NCBI GenBank assembly: GCA_036844765.1
Contig: DAIUFE010000002.1
Coordinates: forward strand, 55,602-119,601
Source: Thermocaproicibacter sp036844765
GTDB lineage: Bacteria; Bacillota; Clostridia; Oscillospirales; Acutalibacteraceae
Length of the DNA: 64,000 nucleotides
Reading direction: 5' to 3'
This document shows, piece after piece, positions 33,290-41,292 of the stretch. Under the pieces are notes generated by a model. The model made no database searches. It saw nothing but the letters and a program-made list of their open reading frames with translations, and was not told the origin of the DNA. The position numbers were made by a program, and so were the translations under genes. Position 1 is the stretch's first letter. Every line of letters begins with the position of its first letter.

Positions 33290-33352
33290 GCCGCTTATTG
33301 CGGGCCAGCAAGCGGGAAACCCGCCCGCCAATAGCGAGATCAGAAAAAAGGC
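33290..33352 (+). promoter_or_regulatory. L21 leader RNA (ribosomal protein autoregulatory element)
   Basis: Immediately after the promoter an outer stem forms between TATTG+CGGG (33296-33304) and CCCG+CAATA (33324-33333, one bulged C). It encloses a hairpin CGGG (33313-33316)/CCCG (33320-33323). Position directly before rplU and the two-stem layout match the Firmicute L21 leader, which is thought to be bound by L21 for feedback control. Identification rests on position and fold, not on a model search. Confidence 0.6.
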
Positions 33353-33366
33353 AGGACCTTTGAAGC

Positions 33367-33681
33367 ATGTTTGCAGTGATTGAGACCGGCGGCAAGCAGT
33401 ACAAAGTCCAGAAGGACGACGTGATCTTTGTGGAAAAGCTTGCGGCCGAAAAAGACGACACGGTCGAGTTTAAGGTGCTCGCGCTCGAGGGCGACGGCGG
33501 CCTGAAGCTCGGCTCCCCTTATCTGGAGGGCGCCTCCGTGACGGGGAAAGTTCTGAAGAACGGCAAATCCCCCAAGATCACCGTTCTGACCTATAAGGCC
33601 AAGAAGAACGAAAAGCGGAAGATCGGCCACCGGCAGCCCTATACGAAGGTGCAGATCGAATCGGTCAGCGCCGGGGCATGA
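33367..33681 (+). CDS. rplU: 50S ribosomal protein L21 (bL21)
   Basis: The 104-aa protein starts MFAVIETGGKQYKVQKDDVIFVEKL and ends GHRQPYTKVQIESVSAGA, both diagnostic of bL21. It is the first gene of rplU-prp-rpmA, the standard Firmicute order. Its stop overlaps the prp start (ATGA). Expression is probably controlled by the L21 leader upstream. Confidence 0.98.
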   Translation: MFAVIETGGKQYKVQKDDVIFVEKLAAEKDDTVEFKVLALEGDGGLKLGSPYLEGASVTGKVLKNGKSPKITVLTYKAKKNEKRKIGHRQPYTKVQIESVSAGA

Positions 33682-33989
33682 TCCGCGCCGAGTTCTTTTC
33701 GCGCGCGGGGGAACCCGCCGGCTTTTGCATCGGCGGCCATTCCGGGGAGGCGGGGAGCGCCGTCGTGTGCGCGGCGGTGTCTTCGGCGGCCTACCTCGCT
33801 GCGAACACCGTGACGGACGTGATCGGCGCGAAGGCCGGCGTCTCGGCCGCGGAAGGGCGGATGTCCTGCAGAATCCCGCCGGAAAGCGCGGCGCGGTGCC
33901 GCGACATCCTCCTCGGACTGGAAGCGCATCTGAACGGCCTGAAAGATCAATATCCCGGGGAAATCGAAGTCATCCATACGGAGGTGTAG
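33678..33989 (+). CDS. prp: Ribosomal-processing cysteine protease Prp
   Basis: Prp removes the N-terminal extension of L27 in Firmicutes and relatives. The 103-aa protein has the catalytic His in IGGHSGEAG (near residue 20) and the catalytic Cys in AVVCAAVSSAAYLA (near residue 31), with a C-terminal LEAHLNGLKDQYP helix. It is placed between rplU and rpmA, as expected, and its substrate (the extension MLKINIQLF on L27) is encoded by the next gene. Confidence 0.95.
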   Translation: MIRAEFFSRAGEPAGFCIGGHSGEAGSAVVCAAVSSAAYLAANTVTDVIGAKAGVSAAEGRMSCRIPPESAARCRDILLGLEAHLNGLKDQYPGEIEVIHTEV

Positions 33990-33992
33990 GCA

Positions 33993-34277
33993 ATGTTAAA
34001 GATTAACATTCAGCTGTTTGCTCATAAAAAGGGAATGGGCTCCACCCGGAACGGGCGCGATTCCGAATCGAAGCGCCTCGGCGTCAAGCGCGCGGACGGG
34101 CAGTTCGTGCTGGCGGGGAACATCCTGGTCAAGCAGCGCGGAACGCATATCCATCCGGGCGAAAACGTGGGCATCGGCTCCGACGATTCCCTGTTCGCCC
34201 TGATCGACGGCAGGGTCAAGTTCGAGCACCTGGACCGCGACCGCAAGAAAGTCAGCGTTTACGCCGCGGAGCAGTAA
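33993..34277 (+). CDS. rpmA: 50S ribosomal protein L27 (bL27) with Prp-cleavable N-terminus
   Basis: The 94-aa protein begins MLKINIQLFAHKKGMGSTRNG. The first nine residues match the extension cut by Prp between Phe9 and Ala10, which exposes the mature AHKKG end that reaches the peptidyl transferase centre. The body has SKRLGVKRADGQ, GNILVKQRGTHIHPGENVGIG and the C-terminal VKFEHLDRDRKKVSVY. The gene lies 3 bp after prp and is followed by a terminator. Confidence 0.98.
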   Translation: MLKINIQLFAHKKGMGSTRNGRDSESKRLGVKRADGQFVLAGNILVKQRGTHIHPGENVGIGSDDSLFALIDGRVKFEHLDRDRKKVSVYAAEQ

Positions 34278-34302
34278 CGGGCGCAGGCGCGGAAAAACGA
34301 GG

Positions 34303-34334
34303 GGATCCCGGGTGCTTCCGCCCGGGATTTTTTT
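34303..34334 (+). terminator. Terminator after rpmA
   Basis: ATCCCGGG (34305-34312) pairs with CCCGGGAT (34321-34328), extended by two further pairs around a CTTC loop, then a T-run (34328-34334). It is 48 bp before obg. Confidence 0.88.
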
Positions 34335-34382
34335 CGGCTTTCCGTGCAAAAATAGGGGCGGTAGGCGAAGAGGGGGAGCGGC

Positions 34383-35654
34383 ATGTTCATCGACAGCGCA
34401 AAAATCAAAATCAGCGCGGGGAACGGCGGCGACGGCGCAGTCGCGTTCCACCGCGAAAAATACGTGGCCTCCGGCGGACCGGACGGCGGCGACGGCGGCC
34501 GCGGCGGGGACGTGATTTTTGAGGTCGACGACAACCTCTCCACTCTTTCCGATTTCCGCTATCACCGGAAATACCAGGCGGAAAACGGCGAAAACGGCAG
34601 GGGAAAGCGGTGCAACGGACGCGCCGGCGCGGACCTCGTGATCCGTGTGCCGCGCGGCACGCTCCTGCGCGACGGCCGGACCGGCCGGCTGGTCGCCGAT
34701 CTTTCGTCCGACGGGCGCACGGTCGTCGCGAAAGGCGGGCGCGGCGGCTGGGGCAACGCCCGCTTTGCGACGCCGACGCGGCAGGCGCCGCGGTTCGCAA
34801 AGCCCGGCGCGCGGGGCGAAAGCATGGAGCTTCAGCTCGAGCTCAAGCTGCTGGCCGACGTGGGGCTGGTGGGATACCCGAACGTCGGCAAATCCACGCT
34901 GGTCTCCGTGATCAGCGAGGCCAAGCCCCAGATCGCGAATTACCCCTTCACGACGCTGACGCCCGTGCTGGGCGTCGTCCGGCTGGAGGAAGGCCGCTCG
35001 TTTGTGGTGGCGGATATCCCCGGCCTGGTGGAGGGCGCGAGCGGCGGCGCGGGGCTGGGGCACCAGTTCCTCCGCCATGTGGAGCGGTGCCGCCTGCTTG
35101 TCCATATCGTGGATGTTTCCGGCAGCGAGGGGCGCGACCCCGAAAACGATTTTCGGGTGATCAATTCCGAGCTGAAAAAGTTCAATCCGGAGCTTTCTGC
35201 CCGGCCCATGCTGGTCGCCGGCAACAAGTGCGACCTTGCGCCGGAGGGGCGCGTCGCGCAGTTCCGGGCGTTTGTCGAGCGGCAGGGCTACGAGTTTTTC
35301 CCCCTGACGGCCGCGATCCGGCAGGGGGTGGACCCGCTGGTGCGGCGGATCGGCAGCCTGCTCGCCACGCTGCCGCCCGTCCGCCGGTTCGAGCCGGAGC
35401 CGCTCCCGGGGGGAGCGGACAAAGCGGCCGCCGAGGAGAAGGTTTCCGTCGCCCGCCGGGACGGGAAATTCGTGGTGACGGGGGAGCGCCTCCTGCAGAC
35501 CCTGCGCCCCATCGACCTGCAGGACCCGGATTCGTTCGGCTACTTTCAGCGCGTGCTGGTCCAGGCCGGCGTGATCGACGCCCTGCGCCGGGCGGGGATC
35601 CGGGAGGGCGACACGGTCGAGCTCTACGGCTTCGAGTTCGAGTACCGGGAATAG
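34383..35654 (+). CDS. obg: GTPase Obg (ObgE/CgtA)
   Basis: Obg is a ribosome-associated GTPase acting in 50S assembly and stress control, and in Bacillus in sporulation. The 423-aa protein has the Gly-rich Obg fold (residues 1-158: GNGGDGAVAFHREKYVASGGPDGGDGGRGGDV), the G domain with GYPNVGKST near residue 167, DIPGLVEGAS and NKCDL, and a C-terminal OCT domain (FEVEFEYRE-like end YGFEFEYRE). It lies downstream of rpmA, the usual order. Confidence 0.97.
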   Translation: MFIDSAKIKISAGNGGDGAVAFHREKYVASGGPDGGDGGRGGDVIFEVDDNLSTLSDFRYHRKYQAENGENGRGKRCNGRAGADLVIRVPRGTLLRDGRTGRLVADLSSDGRTVVAKGGRGGWGNARFATPTRQAPRFAKPGARGESMELQLELKLLADVGLVGYPNVGKSTLVSVISEAKPQIANYPFTTLTPVLGVVRLEEGRSFVVADIPGLVEGASGGAGLGHQFLRHVERCRLLVHIVDVSGSEGRDPENDFRVINSELKKFNPELSARPMLVAGNKCDLAPEGRVAQFRAFVERQGYEFFPLTAAIRQGVDPLVRRIGSLLATLPPVRRFEPEPLPGGADKAAAEEKVSVARRDGKFVVTGERLLQTLRPIDLQDPDSFGYFQRVLVQAGVIDALRRAGIREGDTVELYGFEFEYRE

Positions 35655-35665
35655 GGGGCGGGCCT

Positions 35666-36103
35666 GTGAAAAATCCATGCCTTGAAGATCAGGACCCGCG
35701 GCAGCTCGGCCCCCTGACGCTCGCGTTCGTCGGCGACGCGGTGTTCGAGCTGCTGGTGCGCGGCCGCCTCGTCCGGCGGGGCGACCGCCCCGTCTCGGAG
35801 CTGCACCGCCTCTCCGTGCGGGAGGTGTGCTGCGGCGCGCAGGCGCGGGCCGCGCAGACGCTTCTGCCCCTGCTGACCGAGGACGAAAAAGAGGTTTTCC
35901 GGCGCGGCAGGAACGCGCATCCCGGGCATGTCCCCAAAAACGCGGACAACGCGGAGTATCACGCCGCCACCGGCCTGGAGGCCGTGTTCGGCTACCTGTA
36001 TCTGCGCGGCGGGCTGGAGCGCCTGCGCGCGCTGTACGGCGCCCTCGGCGGGCAAGCGGTCGGGGAGGGAGGGAATGAAGATGCTGCCGGCCCTCAGGAA
36101 TAA
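35666..36103 (+). CDS. mrnC: Mini-ribonuclease III (MrnC)
   Basis: Mini-III is a dsRNA-specific endonuclease without a dsRNA-binding domain; in Bacillus it matures 23S rRNA. The GTG at 35666 follows GGGGGCGGG and gives 145 aa. It has LGPLTLAFVGDAVFELLVRGRL (catalytic Asp in GDAVFE), LHRLSVREVCCGAQA, NAHPGHVPKNADNAEYHAATGLEAVFGYLYL. The 3' end overlaps the YitT gene by 29 bp. Confidence 0.93.
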   Translation: MKNPCLEDQDPRQLGPLTLAFVGDAVFELLVRGRLVRRGDRPVSELHRLSVREVCCGAQARAAQTLLPLLTEDEKEVFRRGRNAHPGHVPKNADNAEYHAATGLEAVFGYLYLRGGLERLRALYGALGGQAVGEGGNEDAAGPQE

Positions 36104-37001
36104 GGCCCTCGGGCTTTTGAAGGATCTGGTCGCCTACACGGCGGGGTCGGCCCTGATGGCCGTTTCGATCCGGATGTTCACGGCGCCGAACCACATCGCG
36201 CCGGGCGGGATCTCCGGCATCAGCACCATGATCAACTACCTTTCGGGCTGGCCCATCGGCATGCTGGCCCTTCTGCTGAATATCCCCCTGTTCGTCTGGG
36301 CCGTTCTGGAGATCGGGTACCGCATGGTCCTCAAGACCATCGTCGCGACGGTCATTTCCTCGGCCGCGATCGATCTGCTCGGCCTGGTGGTGCGCCCCTA
36401 TCAGGGGAACCCCATGCTCGCCGCGATTTTCGGCGGATGTATCGAAGGAATCGGTCTGTCGCTGATCTTCCTGCGCGGCGCGACCACGGGCGGCACCGAC
36501 CTTGTGGCGCGCCTGCTGGGCCGGAGGGTCCGGTTCGCCTCGATGGGCAAGCTGATGCTCGCCGTGGACTGCGTGATCGTGATCGCCTCCGGCTTCGTGT
36601 ACCGCAGCATCGAGAGCGCCCTCTACGCCATGATCGCCATCTTCGTTTCCACCAAGCTGATCGACTCGGTCCTTTACGGCACCGACGTGGGAACGGGCAA
36701 GGTCCTGTTCATCATCTCGGAGCAGAGCGAGCAGATCGCAAAGCAGATCCTCGGCAGCATGGACCGCGGCGTCACGTTTCTGAGCTCCCGCGGCGCCTAC
36801 ACCGGGCGGGAGGGCAGGGTGCTGCTCTGCGCCGTCCGCCGCTACGAGGTCGCCAGGGTCAAGGATATCGTGCGCTCGATCGACCGCAACGCGTTCCTGA
36901 TCGTCGGGGACGCGGGCGAGATCACCGGCGAGGGATTCCGAACCGTCCGCGGAGAGGACGCCACGCTTTGGGAGCTGCTCACGAAACGGCGGAAAAAATA
37001 A
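36075..37001 (+). CDS. YitT-family membrane protein (DUF161/DUF2179)
   Basis: The 308-aa protein starts at the ATG 36075 after GGAGGGAGGG. It has about five hydrophobic helices in residues 10-205, with FTAPNHIAPGGISGISTMINYL and FLRGATTGGTDLVARLL, the repeated GG/T motifs of YitT-type proteins. A soluble C-terminal DUF2179-like domain (about 220-300) has GVTFLSSRGAYTGREGRVLLCAVRR. The function of the family is unknown; transport is often assumed. The gene overlaps mrnC and is followed by a hairpin. Confidence 0.88.
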   Translation: MKMLPALRNKALGLLKDLVAYTAGSALMAVSIRMFTAPNHIAPGGISGISTMINYLSGWPIGMLALLLNIPLFVWAVLEIGYRMVLKTIVATVISSAAIDLLGLVVRPYQGNPMLAAIFGGCIEGIGLSLIFLRGATTGGTDLVARLLGRRVRFASMGKLMLAVDCVIVIASGFVYRSIESALYAMIAIFVSTKLIDSVLYGTDVGTGKVLFIISEQSEQIAKQILGSMDRGVTFLSSRGAYTGREGRVLLCAVRRYEVARVKDIVRSIDRNAFLIVGDAGEITGEGFRTVRGEDATLWELLTKRRKK

Positions 37002-37009
37002 GGACGGAC

Positions 37010-37045
37010 GGCTCCGCACTCGCTGCGGGCCGCCCGCCGGTTTTT
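37010..37045. terminator. Terminator hairpin between the YitT gene and the convergent peptide gene
   Basis: GGCTCCGCA (37010-37018) pairs with TGCGGGCC (37024-37031), allowing one T-G pair and one bulge. Five Ts (37041-37045) follow on the plus strand and a T6 stretch on the minus strand. It probably serves both convergent genes. Confidence 0.55.
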
Positions 37046-37053
37046 GGATCGCC

Positions 37054-37215
37054 TTACCCCTTGCAGTTGTCGTTCTCGTGAGTATCCGTGGAATCGTTGC
37101 ACTGGGACGGGCCTTTTCTATTCTGCCTTTCCGAACCGCGTGTGGAGTTGGAACCCTGCCTGTTCTGGTTTGCTTCCTGCTGTGCGGAATTTCCGTTTTT
37201 TCTCTGTTTCTCCAA
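37054..37215 (-). CDS. Small hydrophilic Gln/Asn/Ser-rich peptide, 53 aa, unknown
   Basis: I do not recognise this product. From the TTG at 37215 it reads MEKQRKNGNSAQQEANQNR and continues as a disordered, Gln/Asn/Ser/Arg-rich sequence with two Cys (QCND, DNCKG); there are no hydrophobic segments. Support comes from AAAGGGGG (37224-37231) 9 nt upstream, a perfect TATAAT at 37262-37267 and a terminator after the stop. A GTG at 37224 would add three residues but has no spacer from the ribosome-binding site. Small polar peptides of this type are common among spore-associated proteins; that link is speculative. Confidence 0.55.
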   Translation of the reverse strand: MEKQRKNGNSAQQEANQNRQGSNSTRGSERQNRKGPSQCNDSTDTHENDNCKG

Positions 37216-37261
37216 AAGATTCACCCCCTTTGTGCCCTTATTGTTTGTAAGGGAAGGGAAC

Positions 37262-37267
37262 ATTATA
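37262..37267 (-). promoter_or_regulatory. -10 element for the 53-aa peptide gene
   Basis: A perfect TATAAT preceded by TTGG (extended -10) on the minus strand. The -35 is poor. The predicted start gives a leader of about 40 nt. Confidence 0.5.
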
Positions 37268-37386
37268 CCAATTTTTTTATGGAGCGGATGGAACCGGACG
37301 TTTTCCGCCGGATTTTCCCGAGCGGATGCGCTTTGTTTGGAGCGGACCACCCCCCCGAGAGCGCAGGATCGCCGGCTTGGAAGAGC

Positions 37387-37415
37387 TTGAAAACGCGGGA
37401 AACGAATGTTATAAT
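37387..37415 (+). promoter_or_regulatory. Sigma-A promoter for the aminotransferase gene
   Basis: TTGAAA (37387-37392), a 17-bp spacer ending in TGT, and a perfect TATAAT (37410-37415). It lies 43 bp upstream of the start codon. Confidence 0.8.
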
Positions 37416-37457
37416 GAATCACGGATTCTTATAAAATTCACGAAAGAGGGCACTTCC

Positions 37458-38528
37458 ATGCAGGAGATCAGTGTACAGCTCACCAAGCATCCCAAAGAAA
37501 AGCCCAAGGATGAAAGCAAGCTCGGCTTCGGCTCCATTTTTTCGGATCACATGTTCGTGATGAACTACGACGAAGGACAGGGCTGGCACAACCCGCGGAT
37601 CGTCCCGTTCGGCGATTTCGAGATTTCGCCGGCCGCCATGTGCCTGCATTACGGGCAGTCCGTTTTCGAGGGCATGAAGGCGTACCGCGCGGCGGACGGG
37701 CGCATCCTGCTGTTCCGTCCCGACCGGAACATGGCGCGCATGAATTCCTCCTGCGACCGCCTGTGCATCCCTCGGATCGATGAAAAATTCGTGGAACAAG
37801 CGATCGAGAAGCTGGTCCTGACGGACCGGGAATGGGTCCCGCATGCGGACGGCACCTCGCTGTACCTGCGGCCCTTCATCATCGGCGTCGATCCGCACAT
37901 CGGCGTGCACCCGGCCAGACATTTGATCCTCTTCGTGATCTGCTCCCCCTCGGGCGCCTATTATCCGGAAGGGCTGAACCCCGTGAAGATTTACGTGGAG
38001 ACCAACTATGTCCGCGCCGTCCGCGGCGGCATGGGCTTCGCCAAGACCGCCGGCAACTACGCCGCGTCCCTCAAGGCGCAGGACGAGGCCGAAAAGCAGG
38101 GCTACACGCAGGTCCTCTGGCTGGACGGCGTGGAGCGCAAGTATGTCGAGGAAGTCGGCACCATGAACGTCTTCTTCCAGCTCGGCGACGAGATCGTGAC
38201 GCCCGCTCTCCAGGGCTCCATCCTGCCGGGCGTCACGCGCATGTCCGTGCTCGAGCTGCTGCGGTCGTGGGGCATGAAGGTCTCCGAGCGGCGGCTCCCC
38301 ATCCGGGAGCTGGCGGACGCCGCCCGGCAGGGACTTCTGAAAGAGGCGTTCGGCACCGGCACCGCGGCTGTGATTTCGCCGATCGGCCACCTGAAATGGG
38401 GCGACGACGTGATGATCATCAACCGCGGCGAGATCGGCCCGGTCTCGCAGAAGCTGTACGACACGCTGACCGGCATCCAGTGGGGGAAGATCAGGGACCC
38501 GTTCGGCTGGACGGTGGAAGTGAAATAA
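37458..38528 (+). CDS. ilvE: Branched-chain amino acid aminotransferase
   Basis: This PLP enzyme transfers the amino group between glutamate and branched-chain 2-oxo acids. The ATG at 37458 follows AAAGAGGG (37443-37450); the product is 356 aa, the length of the longer BCAT type. It shows GQSVFEGMKAYR, RPDRNMARMNSSCDRL, the PLP-lysine region GFAKTAGNYAASLKA, DGVERKYVEEVGTMNVFF and GSILPGVTRMSVLEL. It is a single-gene unit with its own promoter and a following hairpin; no other ilv or leu genes are near. Confidence 0.95.
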   Translation: MQEISVQLTKHPKEKPKDESKLGFGSIFSDHMFVMNYDEGQGWHNPRIVPFGDFEISPAAMCLHYGQSVFEGMKAYRAADGRILLFRPDRNMARMNSSCDRLCIPRIDEKFVEQAIEKLVLTDREWVPHADGTSLYLRPFIIGVDPHIGVHPARHLILFVICSPSGAYYPEGLNPVKIYVETNYVRAVRGGMGFAKTAGNYAASLKAQDEAEKQGYTQVLWLDGVERKYVEEVGTMNVFFQLGDEIVTPALQGSILPGVTRMSVLELLRSWGMKVSERRLPIRELADAARQGLLKEAFGTGTAAVISPIGHLKWGDDVMIINRGEIGPVSQKLYDTLTGIQWGKIRDPFGWTVEVK

Positions 38529-38541
38529 ATCCGAATCTTTT

Positions 38542-38566
38542 CGGCGGCGGAAAACGCCGCCGCTCT
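38542..38566 (+). terminator. Probable terminator after ilvE
   Basis: CGGCGGCG (38542-38549) pairs with CGCCGCCG (38555-38562) around GAAAA, followed by CTCTTTT. The T-tract is short and the next gene starts 24 bp downstream, so termination may be partial. Confidence 0.5.
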
Positions 38567-38589
38567 TTTGTTTCGGAAAGGAGGCCGGC

Positions 38590-39468
38590 ATGAGGCGCCT
38601 GCCGTTTTCCGTCCCGCCGGAATACGACGGGGTGAGGCTGAGGGGGTTCCTGCGCGGCTTCTGCCGCCTTTCCGCTCGGCAGACGGCCAAGCTGAAACGG
38701 GTGCCCGGCGGCCTGACCCGGAACGGCCTGCCGGTTGCCGCGCCCGACGTCCTGCGGGCCGGGGACCGCGTCGCCCTCGCTTTCCCGGACGACGAAAAGC
38801 TCCCCGAGCCGGCGCCGCTGCCGCTCTCCGTCGTCTATGAGGACGGAGACCTGCTGGTCGTGGACAAGCCTTCCGCAATGCCCATGGCTCCTTCGCCGGG
38901 GCATGACCGGGACAGCCTGGCCAACGCGGTTGCCTGGCGGGAGGCGGAGCGCGGGGAAGCGTTCGCTTTCCGTCCCGTCTACCGGCTGGACCGCGACACC
39001 ACGGGCCTCGTCGTCCTGGCCAAGCACGCCTACGCCGCCTCCCGGCTTTCCGGGCGCGTGTCGAAGCTCTATCTCGCCGTCTGCGAAGGGCGCCTGACCG
39101 GAAGCGGGGCGATCGACGCCCCCATCGCCCTCAAGCCGGGGCACACCGTCCAGCGCGCCGTCGTTCCGGGCGGCGCGCCCGCCGCGACCCTCTGGCGCTG
39201 CCTGCGCGCCGGGAAAACGCACACCCTGCTCGCGCTGCGCCTCAAAACGGGGCGCACCCACCAGATCCGCGTGCACCTCTCCGCCCTCGGCCATCCGCTC
39301 GCCGGCGACGACATGTACGGCGGAAGCCGGGCGCTGATCTCCCGTCAGGCGCTCCACTGCGCCGAGGTCCGGCTGCGCCATCCGGTGACGGGGGAGCCGC
39401 TCCGCCTGCGCCGCGGGGTGCCCGGCGACATGGCCGCCCTGCTCCGTTCTCTCTTCCTGAGTGAATAA
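38590..39468 (+). CDS. RluA-family pseudouridine synthase
   Basis: The 292-aa protein has an S4-like N-terminal domain (residues 1-75, LRGFLRGFCRLSARQTAKLKR and NGLPV) and the RluA catalytic domain with VYEDGDLLVVDKPSAMPM, the catalytic Asp in YRLDRDTTGLVVLAK, LKTGRTHQIRVHLSALGHPLAGDDMYGG. It converts uridine to pseudouridine in rRNA or tRNA; the target cannot be assigned. The ATG at 38590 is preceded by GAAAGGAGG. There is no apparent terminator before the ABC transporter promoter. Confidence 0.93.
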   Translation: MRRLPFSVPPEYDGVRLRGFLRGFCRLSARQTAKLKRVPGGLTRNGLPVAAPDVLRAGDRVALAFPDDEKLPEPAPLPLSVVYEDGDLLVVDKPSAMPMAPSPGHDRDSLANAVAWREAERGEAFAFRPVYRLDRDTTGLVVLAKHAYAASRLSGRVSKLYLAVCEGRLTGSGAIDAPIALKPGHTVQRAVVPGGAPAATLWRCLRAGKTHTLLALRLKTGRTHQIRVHLSALGHPLAGDDMYGGSRALISRQALHCAEVRLRHPVTGEPLRLRRGVPGDMAALLRSLFLSE

Positions 39469-39493
39469 ATTTTCATATTTTTTTATAGAATAC

Positions 39494-39522
39494 TTGATTT
39501 ATGAATAATTATGCGCTATAAT
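39494..39522 (+). promoter_or_regulatory. Sigma-A promoter for the amino acid ABC transporter operon
   Basis: TTGATT (39494-39499), a 17-bp spacer and a perfect TATAAT (39517-39522), in a locally AT-rich stretch (39469-39530). Confidence 0.78.
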
Positions 39523-39573
39523 ACATTCAATTCAAGCGAAAAATGCATAGAGGTTCAGGAAGGGGTAAGTTCC

Positions 39574-40440
39574 ATGAAACATCTGAAAAAACTCGCGGCG
39601 CTGGCTCTCGGCGCAGCCGTCGCCGTCTCGATGGCATCCTGCGCGGAAGCGGGTTCGTCCTCCGGGAAAAGCGCCGCCTCCGCGGCGTCCTCCGACGCGG
39701 CGTCGGAAGGCGCGCAGAGCGCCGAGACCACCGTCGACAAGATCAAATCCTCCGGGACGCTGGTGATGTCCACCAACGCGGAGTTCGAGCCGTTCGAGTA
39801 TAAGGACGGCAACGAGATCGTGGGGATCGACGTCGATATCGCCAACGCGATCGCGAAGAAACTGGGCGGCGTGAAGCTGAAGATCAACGACGTCGCTTTC
39901 GATTCGCTGACGCTGGAGCTGCAGACCAACAAATGCAACTTTGCCGCCGCCGGGATGAGCATCACGCCGGACAGGCAGAAAAACGTCGATTTCTCGGATC
40001 CGTATTTCGACGCGGCCCAGGCCGTCATCGTTAAGAAGGACAGCCCCGTCAAGGCGCCGGCCGATCTGAACGGGAAAAAGGTCGGCGTGCAGCAGGGGAC
40101 GACGGGCGATACCTACTGCACCGACGAGGACGGCAAAAGCGAGGTCAAGGTCGGCGAGGTCAAACGCTACAACAAGGGCGCGGACGCGATCTCCGACCTG
40201 ATGAGCGGCAGGATCGACGCCGTCGTGATCGACGATTTCCCGGCTCAGAAATTCGTCTCCAAGAACCCGGATCAGCTCGTCAAGCTGGACGACGCGCTGA
40301 CGGTGGAGCATTACGCCATCGCCGTCAAAAAGGGCGACAAGGCCATGCTGGACACGGTCAACTCGGTGCTGGCAGAGCTCAAGTCGAGCGGCGAGCTGGA
40401 CAAGATCATCCAGAATTATAAATCCGCGCTCGAAGGATAA
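39574..40440 (+). CDS. Amino acid ABC transporter, substrate-binding lipoprotein
   Basis: The 288-aa protein has a lipoprotein signal (MKHLKKLAALALGAAVAVSMASC, with Cys23 as the lipidated residue), a Ser/Ala-rich linker, and a periplasmic-binding-protein fold of family 3: SGTLVMSTNAEFEPFEYKDGNEIVGIDVDI, AGMSITPDRQKNVDFSDPYFDAAQ and GKKVGVQQGTTGD. Such proteins bind polar amino acids; the exact ligand cannot be read from sequence. It is followed by a long stem-loop and the permease and ATPase genes. Confidence 0.94.
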   Translation: MKHLKKLAALALGAAVAVSMASCAEAGSSSGKSAASAASSDAASEGAQSAETTVDKIKSSGTLVMSTNAEFEPFEYKDGNEIVGIDVDIANAIAKKLGGVKLKINDVAFDSLTLELQTNKCNFAAAGMSITPDRQKNVDFSDPYFDAAQAVIVKKDSPVKAPADLNGKKVGVQQGTTGDTYCTDEDGKSEVKVGEVKRYNKGADAISDLMSGRIDAVVIDDFPAQKFVSKNPDQLVKLDDALTVEHYAIAVKKGDKAMLDTVNSVLAELKSSGELDKIIQNYKSALEG

Positions 40441-40464
40441 ACGATCGCCCGGGACGGGGATTGT

Positions 40465-40501
40465 CTGCAGGGGAGCGGGGGAGACCCCCGCTGCCCTGCA
40501 G
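40465..40501 (+). repeat. Long intergenic stem-loop between binding-protein and permease genes
   Basis: A 17-nt arm (40465-40481) pairs with 40485-40501 around an AGA loop, with a single G-G mismatch. No T-run follows, so it is more likely an mRNA-stabilising or differential-expression element than a terminator; such stems keep the binding protein more abundant than the membrane parts. Confidence 0.7.
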
Positions 40502-40545
40502 CTGCGCCCGGGCGGTCTGATGCGCCGTGTGGAAAGGGGTCGAAG

Positions 40546-41292
40546 ATGGATCCGCTGTCGCTTTTGAACGATCTGGCCCGATGGGTCTGGCAGCTTTTTG
40601 CAAGCCTCGGAGACGAGCTTTACCAGTCCCTGGTGGAAAAGAACCGGTATCTGTACATTGTGACCGGGCTGAAGAACACGCTGCTGATCACGGTGTTCGC
40701 CGTGCTGATCGGGGTCTTCCTCGGGACGATCGTCGCGCTGGTCAAGGTGGCGCACGCGGAGAACCCGGCCAGGCTGAAGTTTGCGAACGGCCTGTGCAGC
40801 CTTTACGTGACGGTCATCCGCGGCACGCCGGTCGTCGTGCAGCTGATGATCATGTATTACATCATTCTCTCTCCGATGAACCTGAGCGAGATTACGGTTG
40901 CCGTCCTCGCGTTCGGCGTGAACTCCGGCGCCTATGTGGCGGAGGTCGTCCGCAGCGGGATCCAGTCGGTCGACCGCGGGCAGACGGAAGCGGGACGTTC
41001 CCTCGGCCTCAGTGCGAAAACGACGATGGTGAAGATCGTGTTCCCGCAGGCGCTCAAAAACGTCCTGCCGGCCATCGGGAACGAGTTCATCGCCCTGCTG
41101 AAGGAGACCTCGGTCGCCGGTTACATCGGCATCCAGGACCTCACGAAGGGCGGGGACATCGTCCGCAGCATCACTTATCTCCGCTTTACGCCCCTGATTT
41201 TGACGGCGCTGATCTATCTGGTGATCGTGGTCGCGCTTTCCGCGCTGCTCACCCGCTTTGAAAGGAGGCTGCACCGCAGTGATTACCGTTAA
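40546..41292 (+). CDS. Amino acid ABC transporter permease
   Basis: The 248-aa HisM/GlnP-type permease has hydrophobic helices at about 38-62, 75-95 (after the VIRGTPVVVQLM motif), 110-130 and 205-230, and the EAA loop QTEAGRSLGLSAKTTMVKIVFPQALKNVLPAIGNEFIALLKETS. It pairs with the downstream ATPase, whose GTG start lies 14 bp before this gene's end. Only one permease gene is present, so it probably acts as a homodimer. Confidence 0.94.
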   Translation: MDPLSLLNDLARWVWQLFASLGDELYQSLVEKNRYLYIVTGLKNTLLITVFAVLIGVFLGTIVALVKVAHAENPARLKFANGLCSLYVTVIRGTPVVVQLMIMYYIILSPMNLSEITVAVLAFGVNSGAYVAEVVRSGIQSVDRGQTEAGRSLGLSAKTTMVKIVFPQALKNVLPAIGNEFIALLKETSVAGYIGIQDLTKGGDIVRSITYLRFTPLILTALIYLVIVVALSALLTRFERRLHRSDYR

